61,865 nucleotides of DNA, from NCBI RefSeq assembly GCF_031180965.1, contig NZ_JAPSLH010000026.1, positions 1 through 61,865 on the forward strand. The letters are read 5' to 3'. Under the pieces are notes generated by a model. The model did not search any database and had not been told where the DNA came from. It saw only the letters and a list, made by a program, of their open reading frames with translations. Shown here one piece after another: positions 1 to 8,593 of the stretch. Position numbers and translations under genes: made by a program. Origin of the DNA: Chelativorans sp. GTDB lineage: Bacteria > Pseudomonadota > Alphaproteobacteria > Rhizobiales > Rhizobiaceae. Numbering within the stretch: the stretch's first letter is position 1; each line of letters begins with the position of its first letter.

Positions 1-402
1 GCCCGCGACAGGCCGGCGGTGCCGGGGTGCTGGGTGACAGACAGCGCTTCGGAAAAACGGATGCTGGGTGAGAGCCGGCATCGCGGAAACCGCGGAGAAG
101 CCGCTAGGGCTTTTCCTTCGGCCCGGCAAAGACCACCCCCTTCATTGGGTGCAGCCGGGGCGGAAGAGAGGCCCGAGTGACCGGCCAATGTCGGGACAGC
201 GGCCGGCGGGGCGCGTGTGACGCGCCACGATTAACTAACAGAGAGGCACGGATCACGCGCCCCGCTTCCCACCTTCTTCAATGGCCAGACGGCAAAAGCC
301 GGGCGTGGCGACGATGCCGCGTGCGCCGGTCTCCGCAGGAGGGACAATGGTAGGGACCGCGCCGCTTGCGCGGGCGAGGGGCGTGCCGTAAAGCGTGGCG
401 CG
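1..402. other. Non-coding or unassigned left-end segment with hairpins
   Basis: No gene is recognised here. The first 120 bases contain three consecutive possible hairpins: 61-81 (7 bp stem, with one G-U), 82-94 (CGCGG/CCGCG around AAA) and 98-112 (AAGCC/GGCTT) followed by TTTTCCTT, which resembles a weak intrinsic terminator. This could be the end of an upstream transcription unit or a small structured RNA. I could not match it to RNase P RNA, SRP RNA, tmRNA or a known riboswitch by eye. Confidence 0.3.
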
Positions 403-1350
403 ATGTCTCCTCTCGTCGAAACGGTCGCGTTCGTCTTCGCGCTCGTAGCCCTCGGTCATTTGAGCGGATGGTGCGGCCTCCTGAAGCCGGAGACCGGCGC
501 CGGCCTCAGCGATTTCGCCGTCTCGGTCGCCATGCCCCTGCTCCTGTTCCGCACCATGGGCAGCGCGGACTTCGACGGCAGCCTGCCCCTGCAGCTTTGG
601 GCCACCTATTTTTCGGCGGTGGCGGTCGCCTGGATCGTGGCGCAGCTCACGGTCATCCACCTGTTCGGCCGCGACAGCCGGGCCGGCGTCGTCGGCGGCC
701 TTTCGGGCAGCTTTTCCAATCTGGCCCTTGTCGGCATCCCCTTCGCGCTCGGCGTCTTCGGCCAGCCAGGCTTCGAGATCCTGTCGCTCATCCTGTCCAT
801 CCACCTGCCCATCATGATGGCAATGTCCGTCGTGCTTTTCTCCTGGTATGGCGGGGAGGACGCGCCGCACGGCTTCTGGCCGGTGCTGGGCGATTTCCTG
901 CGCAGCATGGCGACCAATCCGCTCATCATCGGCATCGTGGCCGGCCTTGCCTGGCGGGCGACGGGCGCGGAGATGCCGGCGCTCGCGGCGCGGCTCGTGG
1001 ACGCGCTCGCAAATGTCGCAGCTCCCGTCGCCCTTTTTGCGCTCGGCCTCGGGCTGAGGCGCTACGGCATCGCCGGCAATATACGTCCCGCCGTCGCAAT
1101 GGCGGCGGTGAAGCTCATCCTCATGCCGGCGGTTGTCCTCGGCGCCGCCAAGCTGACCGGCCTTACCGGCCTCAGCGCAAAGGTCGCGGTGGCGGCCGCA
1201 GCCATGCCGCTCGGCGTCAACCCCTATCTCATCGCCATGCGGTTCGGAACCGGCCAGGCGCTCGCGTCCAACTCCATGACCATCAGCACGGCCTTTGCCG
1301 TCCTCACCACCTCGTTCTGGATCATCGTCGCGCAATGGGTGTTCGGCTGA
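403..1350 (+). CDS. AEC (auxin efflux carrier) family transporter
   Basis: The 315-residue product is almost entirely hydrophobic, with about ten membrane-spanning stretches split around a short charged centre, the layout of the AEC/malonate-permease family (usual length 300-320). Members of this family export or take up organic acids across the inner membrane; the substrate cannot be read from sequence. The start at MSPLVETVAF fits the usual family N-terminus although no clear ribosome binding site precedes it and the frame stays open further upstream. It is followed by gabD after 155 bases; co-transcription is possible but not shown. Confidence 0.85.
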   Translation: MSPLVETVAFVFALVALGHLSGWCGLLKPETGAGLSDFAVSVAMPLLLFRTMGSADFDGSLPLQLWATYFSAVAVAWIVAQLTVIHLFGRDSRAGVVGGLSGSFSNLALVGIPFALGVFGQPGFEILSLILSIHLPIMMAMSVVLFSWYGGEDAPHGFWPVLGDFLRSMATNPLIIGIVAGLAWRATGAEMPALAARLVDALANVAAPVALFALGLGLRRYGIAGNIRPAVAMAAVKLILMPAVVLGAAKLTGLTGLSAKVAVAAAAMPLGVNPYLIAMRFGTGQALASNSMTISTAFAVLTTSFWIIVAQWVFG

Positions 1351-1505
1351 GAGAGGACCTTGCTTCGGGCCGCTCCGACCCTAGCTTCCGGGCTGCGTCG
1401 GGGTGGAGCGCGGGCCGTCTTGCGGCTGCCGGAAAATTCCCTCACCCTCGGCCCCTGTCCGGCCATCCCTGACCACGAGCGCCCCGGCGGCGCCAAGGAG
1501 GAACA

Positions 1506-2963
1506 ATGCTCAAGAAGACCAGCCATTTCATGCGCGAGGCGAATTTCATCGGCGGCGAATGGGTCGGTGCGGATTCAGGCGCCACCATCGAGGTGGTCAA
1601 CCCGGCGACGCTGCAGACGATCGGCACCGTGCCCAAAGGCGGCCGGGCTGAGACCCGCCGCGCCATCGAGGCGGCCGAGACCGTCTTCCATTCGTGGAAG
1701 AAGACCTCCGCCGACCACAGGGCAAAGCTGCTGCGCAAGCTGCATGATGCCATCATGGACAATCAGGACGCCCTCGCCGAGCTCCTGGTGATGGAGCAGG
1801 GCAAGCCGCTCGCCGAGGCCAAGGGCGAGGTGGGCATGTCGGCCGCCTATGTGCTCTGGTTCGCCGAGGAAGGCCGGCGCATCTATGGCGATGTCGTCCC
1901 GTCGCCCTGGGCGGACCGGCGCATCCTCGTGACCAAGGAGCCGACCGGCGTTGTCGGCGCGATCACGCCCTGGAACTTTCCCTCCTCCATGCTCGCCCGC
2001 AAGCTCGGCCCGGCGCTCGCCGCCGGCTGTACGGTGGTGGCCAAGCCGGCCTCGCAGACGCCCTATTCGGGCCTTGCTTGGGGTGTGCTGGCAGAGGAGG
2101 TCGGTTTCCCCAAGGGGGCCGTCAACATCGTTACGGGCTCGGCATCCGAGATCGGCGACGAACTGACCGAGAACCCGCTGGTCCGCAAGATCACCTTCAC
2201 CGGCTCGACAGAGATCGGCAAGCTTCTCATGCAGAAGGCCGCCGGCACCGTGAAGAAAGTCTCCATGGAGCTCGGCGGCAATGCGCCCTTCCTCGTCTTC
2301 AACGATGCCGATGTGGAGCGGGCGGTGCAGGGCGCCATGATCGCCAAATACCGCAATGCCGGACAGACCTGCGTGTGCACCAACCGCTTCTTCGTGCAGG
2401 AGGGCATCTATGACCGTTTCGTCGAAAAGCTCGCTGAGGCTACGAACAAGCTGAAGGTCGGGTCGGGTCTCGAGGACGGTGTCCAGCAGGGGCCGCTGAT
2501 CGACGAAGGCGCGGTGCGCAAGGTGGAGGAACTGGTCGCCGACGCCATCTCCAAGGGCGGGCAGATCATCACCGGCGGAAAGCGCCACGCGCTCGGCGGC
2601 ACCTTCTTCGAGCCGACCGTGATCACGGAAGCCTCGCCCAAGATGCGCCTGATGGAGGAGGAGATTTTCGGGCCCGTCGCGCCCGTCTTCCGCTTCAAGG
2701 ACGAGGAGGAGGCGGTGGCCATGGCCAACGACACCTCGTTCGGCCTCGCCTGCTATTTCTACACCAGCGATCTCGGCCGCGCCTTCCGCGTCATGGAAGG
2801 GCTGCGTTACGGGCTGGTCGGCATCAATGAGGGCATGATCACGACCGTCGAAGCGCCCTTTGGCGGCTTCAAGGAATCGGGCCTCGGCAAGGAAGGCGGG
2901 CATCAGGGCATCGAGGATTACCTCGACACCAAATATGTCTGCATCGGCGGCCTGGGCCTCTGA
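1506..2963 (+). CDS. gabD: NAD(P)-dependent succinate-semialdehyde dehydrogenase
   Basis: This 485-residue aldehyde dehydrogenase oxidises succinate semialdehyde to succinate, the last step of the GABA shunt. The sequence shows the class I ALDH hallmarks in order: TPWNFP near residue 154, the cofactor loop FTGSTEIGK (231-239), the general base Glu255 in MELGGNAPF and the nucleophile Cys289 in NAGQTCVCTN. The second cysteine two residues after the nucleophile is typical of GabD proteins. The start is well supported by an AGGAGG motif at about 1496. It runs convergently into the sugar kinase with only 6 bases between stop codons. Another semialdehyde could be the substrate. Confidence 0.88.
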   Translation: MLKKTSHFMREANFIGGEWVGADSGATIEVVNPATLQTIGTVPKGGRAETRRAIEAAETVFHSWKKTSADHRAKLLRKLHDAIMDNQDALAELLVMEQGKPLAEAKGEVGMSAAYVLWFAEEGRRIYGDVVPSPWADRRILVTKEPTGVVGAITPWNFPSSMLARKLGPALAAGCTVVAKPASQTPYSGLAWGVLAEEVGFPKGAVNIVTGSASEIGDELTENPLVRKITFTGSTEIGKLLMQKAAGTVKKVSMELGGNAPFLVFNDADVERAVQGAMIAKYRNAGQTCVCTNRFFVQEGIYDRFVEKLAEATNKLKVGSGLEDGVQQGPLIDEGAVRKVEELVADAISKGGQIITGGKRHALGGTFFEPTVITEASPKMRLMEEEIFGPVAPVFRFKDEEEAVAMANDTSFGLACYFYTSDLGRAFRVMEGLRYGLVGINEGMITTVEAPFGGFKESGLGKEGGHQGIEDYLDTKYVCIGGLGL

Positions 2964-2969
2964 TCTCGC

Positions 2970-3896
2970 TTAGCCTTCCTGGAACGCCTGCCGCAGAGCG
3001 GGAAAGGGGGCCAGCGCCCCGTGCACCTGGATCACCGCTGCCGCCACGCGGTGCGCGCGGCGGACTGCGGCCTCCGGCGCGTCGCCGGAAAGGCGAGCCG
3101 CCAGATAGGCGCCGTTGAAGGAATCGCCCGCACCGGTCGTGTCGACTGGCTTTTCCACACGTATGGCGGGGATTGCGACCTCCTGATCGGCAAGGAGCAG
3201 CGTCGGCTCCGAACCGTCCTTCACGACGATCTCGGCGACGCCCGCTTCCCTCATGCGCCGTGCCGTGGCCCGGGCATCCGCATCCCCGTAGAGCGCCGCC
3301 TCGTCCGGAAAGGTCGGCAGGGCGATGTCGGCGCCCGCCAGCCCCTCGTCCATCGCCGCTCGCGCCGCATCCTGCGACGGCCACAGCCTCGGCCGGTAAT
3401 TGGGATCGAAGGCGATCCGGCAGCCGGCGCTGCGCGCCTGGCGCAGTACGGAAAAGAGGGTTTCTCGCGCCGCTTCGTCCAGGATTGCCAGGGTGATCCC
3501 GGAAAAGTAGACAAGCTCGCGGCCTTGAAGGCTCCTCTCCAAGGCGGCGCGGTCGTCGGCAAGCAGCCGCGCTGCCGAATCGGCCCGCCAGTAGGTGAAG
3601 GAGCGCTCGGCGCCGGTCAGCGTGATCGCGTAAAGGCCGGGCCTGCGCCCCGGAATCCTCGGACTGGCCGCGGTGCCCACGCCGTGGGCGGCGAAAAACT
3701 CCATTTGCTGGGCCGAAAACGGATCGTCGCCGAAAGCGCTGACATAGTCGGTGGGCAGGCTCTCCGGCAGCAGCGCCCGCATCGCCCAGAGCGTGTTGAA
3801 CGTGTCGCCCGCATGGCCCATGCGCCAGTTGCCGTCCCTGCCGCCGGACAGCTCCAGCATGCATTCCCCCACCGACGCCACACCGCCCGACTTCAT
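2970..3896 (-). CDS. kdgK: PfkB-family sugar kinase, probable 2-dehydro-3-deoxygluconokinase
   Basis: This ribokinase-fold protein of about 308 residues has the PfkB signature DTTGAGDSFNGAYLAA near residue 255, whose Asp is the catalytic base, and the N-terminal GECMLELSG and GGDTFNT-like substrate-binding segment (here HAGDTFNTLWA). The Gly-Glu-Cys-Met-Leu-Glu start and the GDTFNTL motif are typical of KDG kinases, which phosphorylate 2-keto-3-deoxygluconate in the Entner-Doudoroff and uronate pathways. Two in-frame ATGs lie near the start; the second (3896) is 8 bases from a GGAGG and is preferred over 3902. No other uronate gene is nearby, so the exact substrate is inferred from the family. 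Confidence 0.8.
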   Translation of the reverse strand: MKSGGVASVGECMLELSGGRDGNWRMGHAGDTFNTLWAMRALLPESLPTDYVSAFGDDPFSAQQMEFFAAHGVGTAASPRIPGRRPGLYAITLTGAERSFTYWRADSAARLLADDRAALERSLQGRELVYFSGITLAILDEAARETLFSVLRQARSAGCRIAFDPNYRPRLWPSQDAARAAMDEGLAGADIALPTFPDEAALYGDADARATARRMREAGVAEIVVKDGSEPTLLLADQEVAIPAIRVEKPVDTTGAGDSFNGAYLAARLSGDAPEAAVRRAHRVAAAVIQVHGALAPFPALRQAFQEG

Positions 3897-3969
3897 GCGC
3901 ATTCCCTCCGCAAGATCGCCTTGCGCATAGCACTTTCGTACGCGCCCGCAACAGGCAGAATCGCGCCTC

Positions 3970-4422
3970 TCACCGGTCCTTCACCGTCTCCATCGCGACG
4001 AAAGTGGAGGTGTGGGAGACATGCGGCAGGTTGGAGATCTTTTCGCCCAGTACCCGGCGATAGGCGGAGATGTCCCTGGTCCGCACCTTGAGCAGATAGT
4101 CGAAGCTCGCCGCGATCATGTGGCACTGGTCCACCTCGGGCACGGCCAGCACCGCCTTGTTGAAGGCCTCGAGGGCGGCCGAGCGGGTGTCGGAGAGCGT
4201 CACCTGGACGAAGGCGATGTGGCCTTCGCCCATGCGCTCGCGGTCGACGATGGCGGTGTAGCCGCGGATATAGCCGTCCGCCTCCAGGCGTCGCAGTCGG
4301 GCCTGGACCGGCGTCTTGGAAAGCCCGACGCGCTTGGCAAGTTCGGCTATCGAAAGCCGCCCGTCCTGCGAGAGCGTGTCGAGGATGTTGCGGTCGATGC
4401 GGTCCAAACGGTCCGAAGCCAT
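3970..4422 (-). CDS. putR: Lrp/AsnC-family regulator, probable proline-responsive activator of putA
   Basis: The 150-residue product has an N-terminal winged helix-turn-helix (LDRIDRNILDTLSQDGR followed by SIAELAKRVGLSKTPVQARL) and a C-terminal RAM/AsnC ligand-binding domain (YLLKVRTRDISAYRRVL region). It is transcribed divergently from putA, the arrangement in which alphaproteobacterial PutR senses proline and activates the proline catabolic gene. The frame could extend to 4518, but the ATG at 4422 is preceded at correct spacing by AGGAGG and begins the family-typical MASDRLDRIDRNIL, so this start is preferred. The function is inferred from the neighbour and the family. Confidence 0.85.
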   Translation of the reverse strand: MASDRLDRIDRNILDTLSQDGRLSIAELAKRVGLSKTPVQARLRRLEADGYIRGYTAIVDRERMGEGHIAFVQVTLSDTRSAALEAFNKAVLAVPEVDQCHMIAASFDYLLKVRTRDISAYRRVLGEKISNLPHVSHTSTFVAMETVKDR

Positions 4423-4518
4423 GCTTCCTCCTGGTCCGAACAGAAAGCCTCTCCGCATTAGAACAGGCTGCCCGGCCTGGCAATCGCGCCACTTCAGACC
4501 GGGGGCCTGCGACCCCAT

Positions 4519-7500
4519 ATGATATCAATCCGCCAAATCGACGATCCGGCAGAGGCCCCTATGCCCACACTCCAGGAACTGCGCGAGGAGATCCGCAACC
4601 ACTATTTGGCCGGCGAGGAAGCCGCGCTCGCGCAGCTGGTCGGCATGGCCGATCTTTCCGAGGCGCGACGCGAGGCGATTTCTTCGCAGGCGGCGGAACT
4701 GGTGCGGGCCGTGCGGGCAAGCTCGACGCGGCACCTCATGGAATCCTTCCTTGCCGAATACGGCCTGTCGACGAGCGAGGGCGTGGCGCTGATGTGCCTT
4801 GCCGAGGCGCTGCTGCGGGTGCCCGACACCGAGACCGTCGACGATCTCATCCGCGACAAGATCGCGCCGCATGACTGGTCGGCTCATGCGGGCGAATCCG
4901 CCTCCATCTTCGTCAACGCCTCCACCTGGGCGCTGATGCTGACCGGCCGCGTGCTGGACGAGGGCGGGCACGGCGTCGAAGCCACGCTGCGCGGCATGGT
5001 GCGGCGGCTCGGCGAACCGGTGATCCGCGCCGCTGTGGCGGCCGCCATGCGCGAGATGGGCGAACAGTTCGTTCTGGGCCGAACCATCGAGGAAGCGCTC
5101 CGCCGCGGGCGCGAGATGGCTGGCAAGGGCTACACCTACTCCTATGACATGCTGGGCGAAGCCGCGCGCACCGAAGCCGACGCCTTGCGTTATTTCGAAG
5201 CCTATCGCAAGGCGATCGCCGCCTTGCGCGGCGAGGCGAGGACCGGCGACACCCGCCTCAATCCAGGCATCTCCGTGAAGCTTTCCGCCATTCACCCGCG
5301 CTACGAGGCGGCGCAGCGCGAAACCATGCTGCCGGTCATGACCGAGCGGCTCCTGTTGCTGGCGCAGGACGCCAAGGAAGCCCGGATGGGCCTCAATATC
5401 GACGCGGAGGAGGCGGACCGGCTCGACTTGTCGCTGGATGTCATCGAGCAGGTTCTGGCCGATCCCTCGCTCGCAGGCTGGGACGGCTTCGGCGTGGTGG
5501 TCCAGGCCTATGGCCGGCGCGCGCCCTTCGTCATCGACTGGCTTCACGCGCTGGCAGAAAAGCTCGACCGCAAGATCATGGTGCGCCTGGTCAAGGGCGC
5601 CTACTGGGATACGGAGATCAAGCGCGCCCAGGTGATGGGGCTTGAGGACTATCCCGTCTTCACGCGCAAGGTGAACACTGACATCTCCTACATTGCCTGT
5701 GCGCGGAAACTACTGGGGATGACCGACCGCATCTATCCGCAATTCGCCACGCACAACGCGCATACCGCGGCCGCCATACTGGCCATCGCCGAAGATCGGC
5801 GCTCGTTCGAGTTCCAGCGCCTGCACGGCATGGGCGAGGCGCTGCACGAGATCATCCGCCGGCGCGAGGGAACGCGCTGCCGCATCTACGCGCCGGTCGG
5901 CGCGCATGAGGATCTGCTTGCCTATCTGGTGCGCCGGCTGCTCGAGAACGGCGCCAATTCCTCCTTCGTGCACCAGATCGTCGACGAGGAGGTGAGCGCG
6001 GAAGAGATTGCCCGCGATCCGTTTGCCATTGCGCAAGCCAACGGCCAAGCGGCAAACTCCGCCATCCCGGCGCCGACGGCTCTCTTTGCGCCGCAGCGGA
6101 AGAACTCGAGGGGCTGGGACATCACCGACCCGAAGGCGCTCATGGAGATCGACGCGGCGCGGCGACCCTTCGCACCCCCGCATCGGTGGGAGGCACGTCC
6201 GATCACGCGGGCGTCCGGCGAGGGCAGGCAGCGCCTCATCGTGAACCCGGCGAGAACGGACGAGGTCGTCGGAACGGTTCTGGACGCTTCACCGGAGCAG
6301 GTGAGGGAGGCGGTCAGTCTTGCGGTCGCCGCTCAGCCGGCCTGGGCAGCGACGCCCGTAAGCCGCCGCGCTGAGATATTGAGGCGCATCGCCGACCTCT
6401 ACGAGGCCAATGCCGGCGAATTCTTCGCCCTTTGCGCCCGCGAGGCCGGCAAGACCCTTGCCGACAGCATTGCCGAATTGAGGGAAGCGGCCGACTTCCT
6501 GCGCTACTATGCCGGCGAAGCGCACCGTGCAGAGGAGGGCACGCAGGCGCGCGGCGTGATCGCCTGCATCTCGCCGTGGAATTTCCCGCTGGCGATCTTC
6601 ACCGGCCAGATCGCTGCTGCGCTCGTCACCGGCAACGCCGTGGTCGCCAAGCCGGCCGAGCAGACCTGCCTCATCGCCGCGCGCGCCGTTGCCCTCATGC
6701 ACAAAGCGGGCATACCCGAAGACGTGCTGCATCTCCTGCCGGGCGACGGGCCGTCGGTCGGCGCGCCGCTGACGGCCGACCCGCGCATCGCGGGCGTCTG
6801 CTTCACCGGGTCCACCGATGTGGCCCGCATCATCGAGCGCCAGCTTGCGGAGACCGCTGCGCCCGACGCCATGCTGATCGCCGAGACCGGCGGGATCAAT
6901 GCCATGATCGTCGATTCCACCGCTCTGCCCGAGCAGGCGGTGCGCGACATCCTCGCCTCGGCCTTCCAGAGCGCCGGCCAGCGCTGCTCGGCGCTGCGCA
7001 TCCTCTATGTGCAGAAGGATGTGGAGCGGCGCATGGTCGAGATGCTCAAGGGCGCGATGCAGGCTCTTTCCATCGGCGATCCCTGGCAGGTCTCAACCGA
7101 TGTCGGGCCGGTGATCGACGAGGAGGCGCTCAAAGGCATCTCCGGCTATTGCGAGGAGATGGAGCGAAAAGGCCGCCTAATCGGCAAGATCGAGCGGCCG
7201 GAGGGCGGCCGTTTCGTTGCACCCTCCGCATTCAGGGTGTCCGGCATAGGCGAGATGGAGCGCGAGGTGTTCGGCCCCGTCCTACATGTGGCAAGTTTTG
7301 AGGCGGACGAACTCGACACGGTGATCTCCGCCATCAACAGAAAGGGCTACGGCCTCACCTTCGGCCTCCACACCCGCATCGATGCGCGCGTGCAGGAGGT
7401 GGTGGACGGCATCCACGCCGGCAACATCTATGTCAACCGCAACCAGATCGGCGCCGTTGTGGGCTCGCAGCCTTTCGGCGGGGAGGGGCTTTCGGGCACC

Positions 7501-8175
7501 GGGCCGAAGGCCGGCGGGCCCCATTATCTGCGCCGCTTCCGCTGCGCCCCGTCGCCCATGCGCGCCGAGCGGCCGATCGGCCAGAACGTGCCCCTGCAGA
7601 CGCTGATTTCCCAGATGCCCGATGCGCAAAGGAGCGGCTGGGCCGGCCGACCTGACCGCATCGTCCTGCTGAGAAAAGCCTTGCGCGGCCGCTGGCCGGA
7701 GGTGCTCGCCGCAGCCGCTGCGCTCGATCTCGGACCTGTCGACCTGCCGGGACCGACGGGCGAGGCCAATTCGCTCCAGCTCACCCCGCGCGGCCGCGTG
7801 CTTTGCCTGGGTGCCGGCATGGAGACGCTTGCCGCCCAAGTGGTCCAGGCGCTTGCGGCCGGCAATTCGGTGCTGGCCGTCGCGAACGGCGCTACCGCTA
7901 GCCTGCAGCCGCTGCTCAAGGCGGGACTGCCTCTCGCTGCCATCGACGGGAGCGTCGATCCCGAGGTGCTGAAGAGCCTGCCGGTCAACCTCGTCGCCGC
8001 CGCCGGCGATCGCGAATGGCTGGCGGCTCTCAGCAGGGCGCTCGCCGTGCGGGAGGGGCAGATCGTGCCGCTGGTGACGGAACTCCTCTATCCCGCCGCC
8101 TATGTGCACGAGCGCTCGGTCTGCGTGGACACGACGGCGGCTGGCGGCAATGCCAGCCTCTTGGCTGCGGCCTGA
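4519..8175 (+). CDS. putA: Bifunctional proline dehydrogenase / P5C dehydrogenase PutA
   Basis: This 1218-residue enzyme oxidises proline to glutamate in two steps at the membrane periphery. An N-terminal PRODH (FAD, beta/alpha barrel) part runs to about residue 470 and includes VRLVKGAYWDTEIK; the aldehyde dehydrogenase part follows with ISPWNFPLAIF, FTGSTDVAR, the base in IAETGGINAM and the nucleophile Cys823 in SAGQRCSAL. About 200 further residues (LCLGAGMETLAAQ onward) form the ALDH-like C-terminal domain of long PutAs. There is no N-terminal ribbon-helix-helix domain, so it should not regulate itself, consistent with the divergent Lrp-type gene. A second start at 4561 (MPTLQELREE) is equally plausible. 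Confidence 0.93.
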   Translation: MISIRQIDDPAEAPMPTLQELREEIRNHYLAGEEAALAQLVGMADLSEARREAISSQAAELVRAVRASSTRHLMESFLAEYGLSTSEGVALMCLAEALLRVPDTETVDDLIRDKIAPHDWSAHAGESASIFVNASTWALMLTGRVLDEGGHGVEATLRGMVRRLGEPVIRAAVAAAMREMGEQFVLGRTIEEALRRGREMAGKGYTYSYDMLGEAARTEADALRYFEAYRKAIAALRGEARTGDTRLNPGISVKLSAIHPRYEAAQRETMLPVMTERLLLLAQDAKEARMGLNIDAEEADRLDLSLDVIEQVLADPSLAGWDGFGVVVQAYGRRAPFVIDWLHALAEKLDRKIMVRLVKGAYWDTEIKRAQVMGLEDYPVFTRKVNTDISYIACARKLLGMTDRIYPQFATHNAHTAAAILAIAEDRRSFEFQRLHGMGEALHEIIRRREGTRCRIYAPVGAHEDLLAYLVRRLLENGANSSFVHQIVDEEVSAEEIARDPFAIAQANGQAANSAIPAPTALFAPQRKNSRGWDITDPKALMEIDAARRPFAPPHRWEARPITRASGEGRQRLIVNPARTDEVVGTVLDASPEQVREAVSLAVAAQPAWAATPVSRRAEILRRIADLYEANAGEFFALCAREAGKTLADSIAELREAADFLRYYAGEAHRAEEGTQARGVIACISPWNFPLAIFTGQIAAALVTGNAVVAKPAEQTCLIAARAVALMHKAGIPEDVLHLLPGDGPSVGAPLTADPRIAGVCFTGSTDVARIIERQLAETAAPDAMLIAETGGINAMIVDSTALPEQAVRDILASAFQSAGQRCSALRILYVQKDVERRMVEMLKGAMQALSIGDPWQVSTDVGPVIDEEALKGISGYCEEMERKGRLIGKIERPEGGRFVAPSAFRVSGIGEMEREVFGPVLHVASFEADELDTVISAINRKGYGLTFGLHTRIDARVQEVVDGIHAGNIYVNRNQIGAVVGSQPFGGEGLSGTGPKAGGPHYLRRFRCAPSPMRAERPIGQNVPLQTLISQMPDAQRSGWAGRPDRIVLLRKALRGRWPEVLAAAAALDLGPVDLPGPTGEANSLQLTPRGRVLCLGAGMETLAAQVVQALAAGNSVLAVANGATASLQPLLKAGLPLAAIDGSVDPEVLKSLPVNLVAAAGDREWLAALSRALAVREGQIVPLVTELLYPAAYVHERSVCVDTTAAGGNASLLAAA

Positions 8176-8194
8176 CCGGGAGGAGGGGCTCGGA

Positions 8195-8509
8195 TTAGGC
8201 CCCTTCGACGGTCGAAAAACCCTCGAAGACCGGCGGGCCCTTGTAGAGGGCCTTGTTCTGGCCGGCGTTCTTGTGCGCGTTGCGGAAGTTTTCCGATTTG
8301 GTCCAGGCGAGGAAATCCGCCTGGCTGCGCCAGATCGTGTGCGAAGCATAGAGCGTATAGGCTTCCTCCGCGTTGCGCGGCCCGCGCAGGAGACGGAATT
8401 CGACAAAGCCGGGCATTTCCGACAGGCTCGAATCCCGGTTCTTCCAGACCTGCTCGAAAGCCTCTTCCTGGCCTTCCGCCACCTTGAAGCGGTTCATCGC
8501 GATGAACAT
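8195..8509 (-). CDS. hmuQ: IsdG/HmuQ-like antibiotic biosynthesis monooxygenase-fold haem-degrading enzyme
   Basis: This 104-residue protein has the ferredoxin-like ABM fold of IsdG-type haem oxygenases, which open the haem ring in the cytoplasm and release iron. The residues matching the known Asn/Trp/His catalytic set are visible at Asn6, Trp69 and His79, with the same 10-residue Trp-His spacing as in staphylococcal IsdI. It lies last in a minus-strand series hmuR, exported protein, tonB, hmuQ, 84 bases after tonB, which supports a haem-iron role like that of rhizobial HmuQ. The exact product it makes cannot be inferred. Confidence 0.78.
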   Translation of the reverse strand: MFIAMNRFKVAEGQEEAFEQVWKNRDSSLSEMPGFVEFRLLRGPRNAEEAYTLYASHTIWRSQADFLAWTKSENFRNAHKNAGQNKALYKGPPVFEGFSTVEGA

Positions 8510-8593
8510 GTTGCTCTCACCTCTTGCTTTGCGTTCTTCCTTTGCGGCGCAGGCCGTGAATATGGATGAGCGGGTCCATTTGGAAACCAGGAA

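Noticed and set aside
1575-2903. Long minus-strand frame opposite gabD
   Set aside because: Shadow of gabD, whose catalytic residues and ribosome binding site are on the plus strand.
8170-8215. AGGGGC/GCCCCT repeat between putA and the monooxygenase gene as a terminator
   Set aside because: The stem is 6 bp, has no T-run on either side and partly lies in coding sequence.
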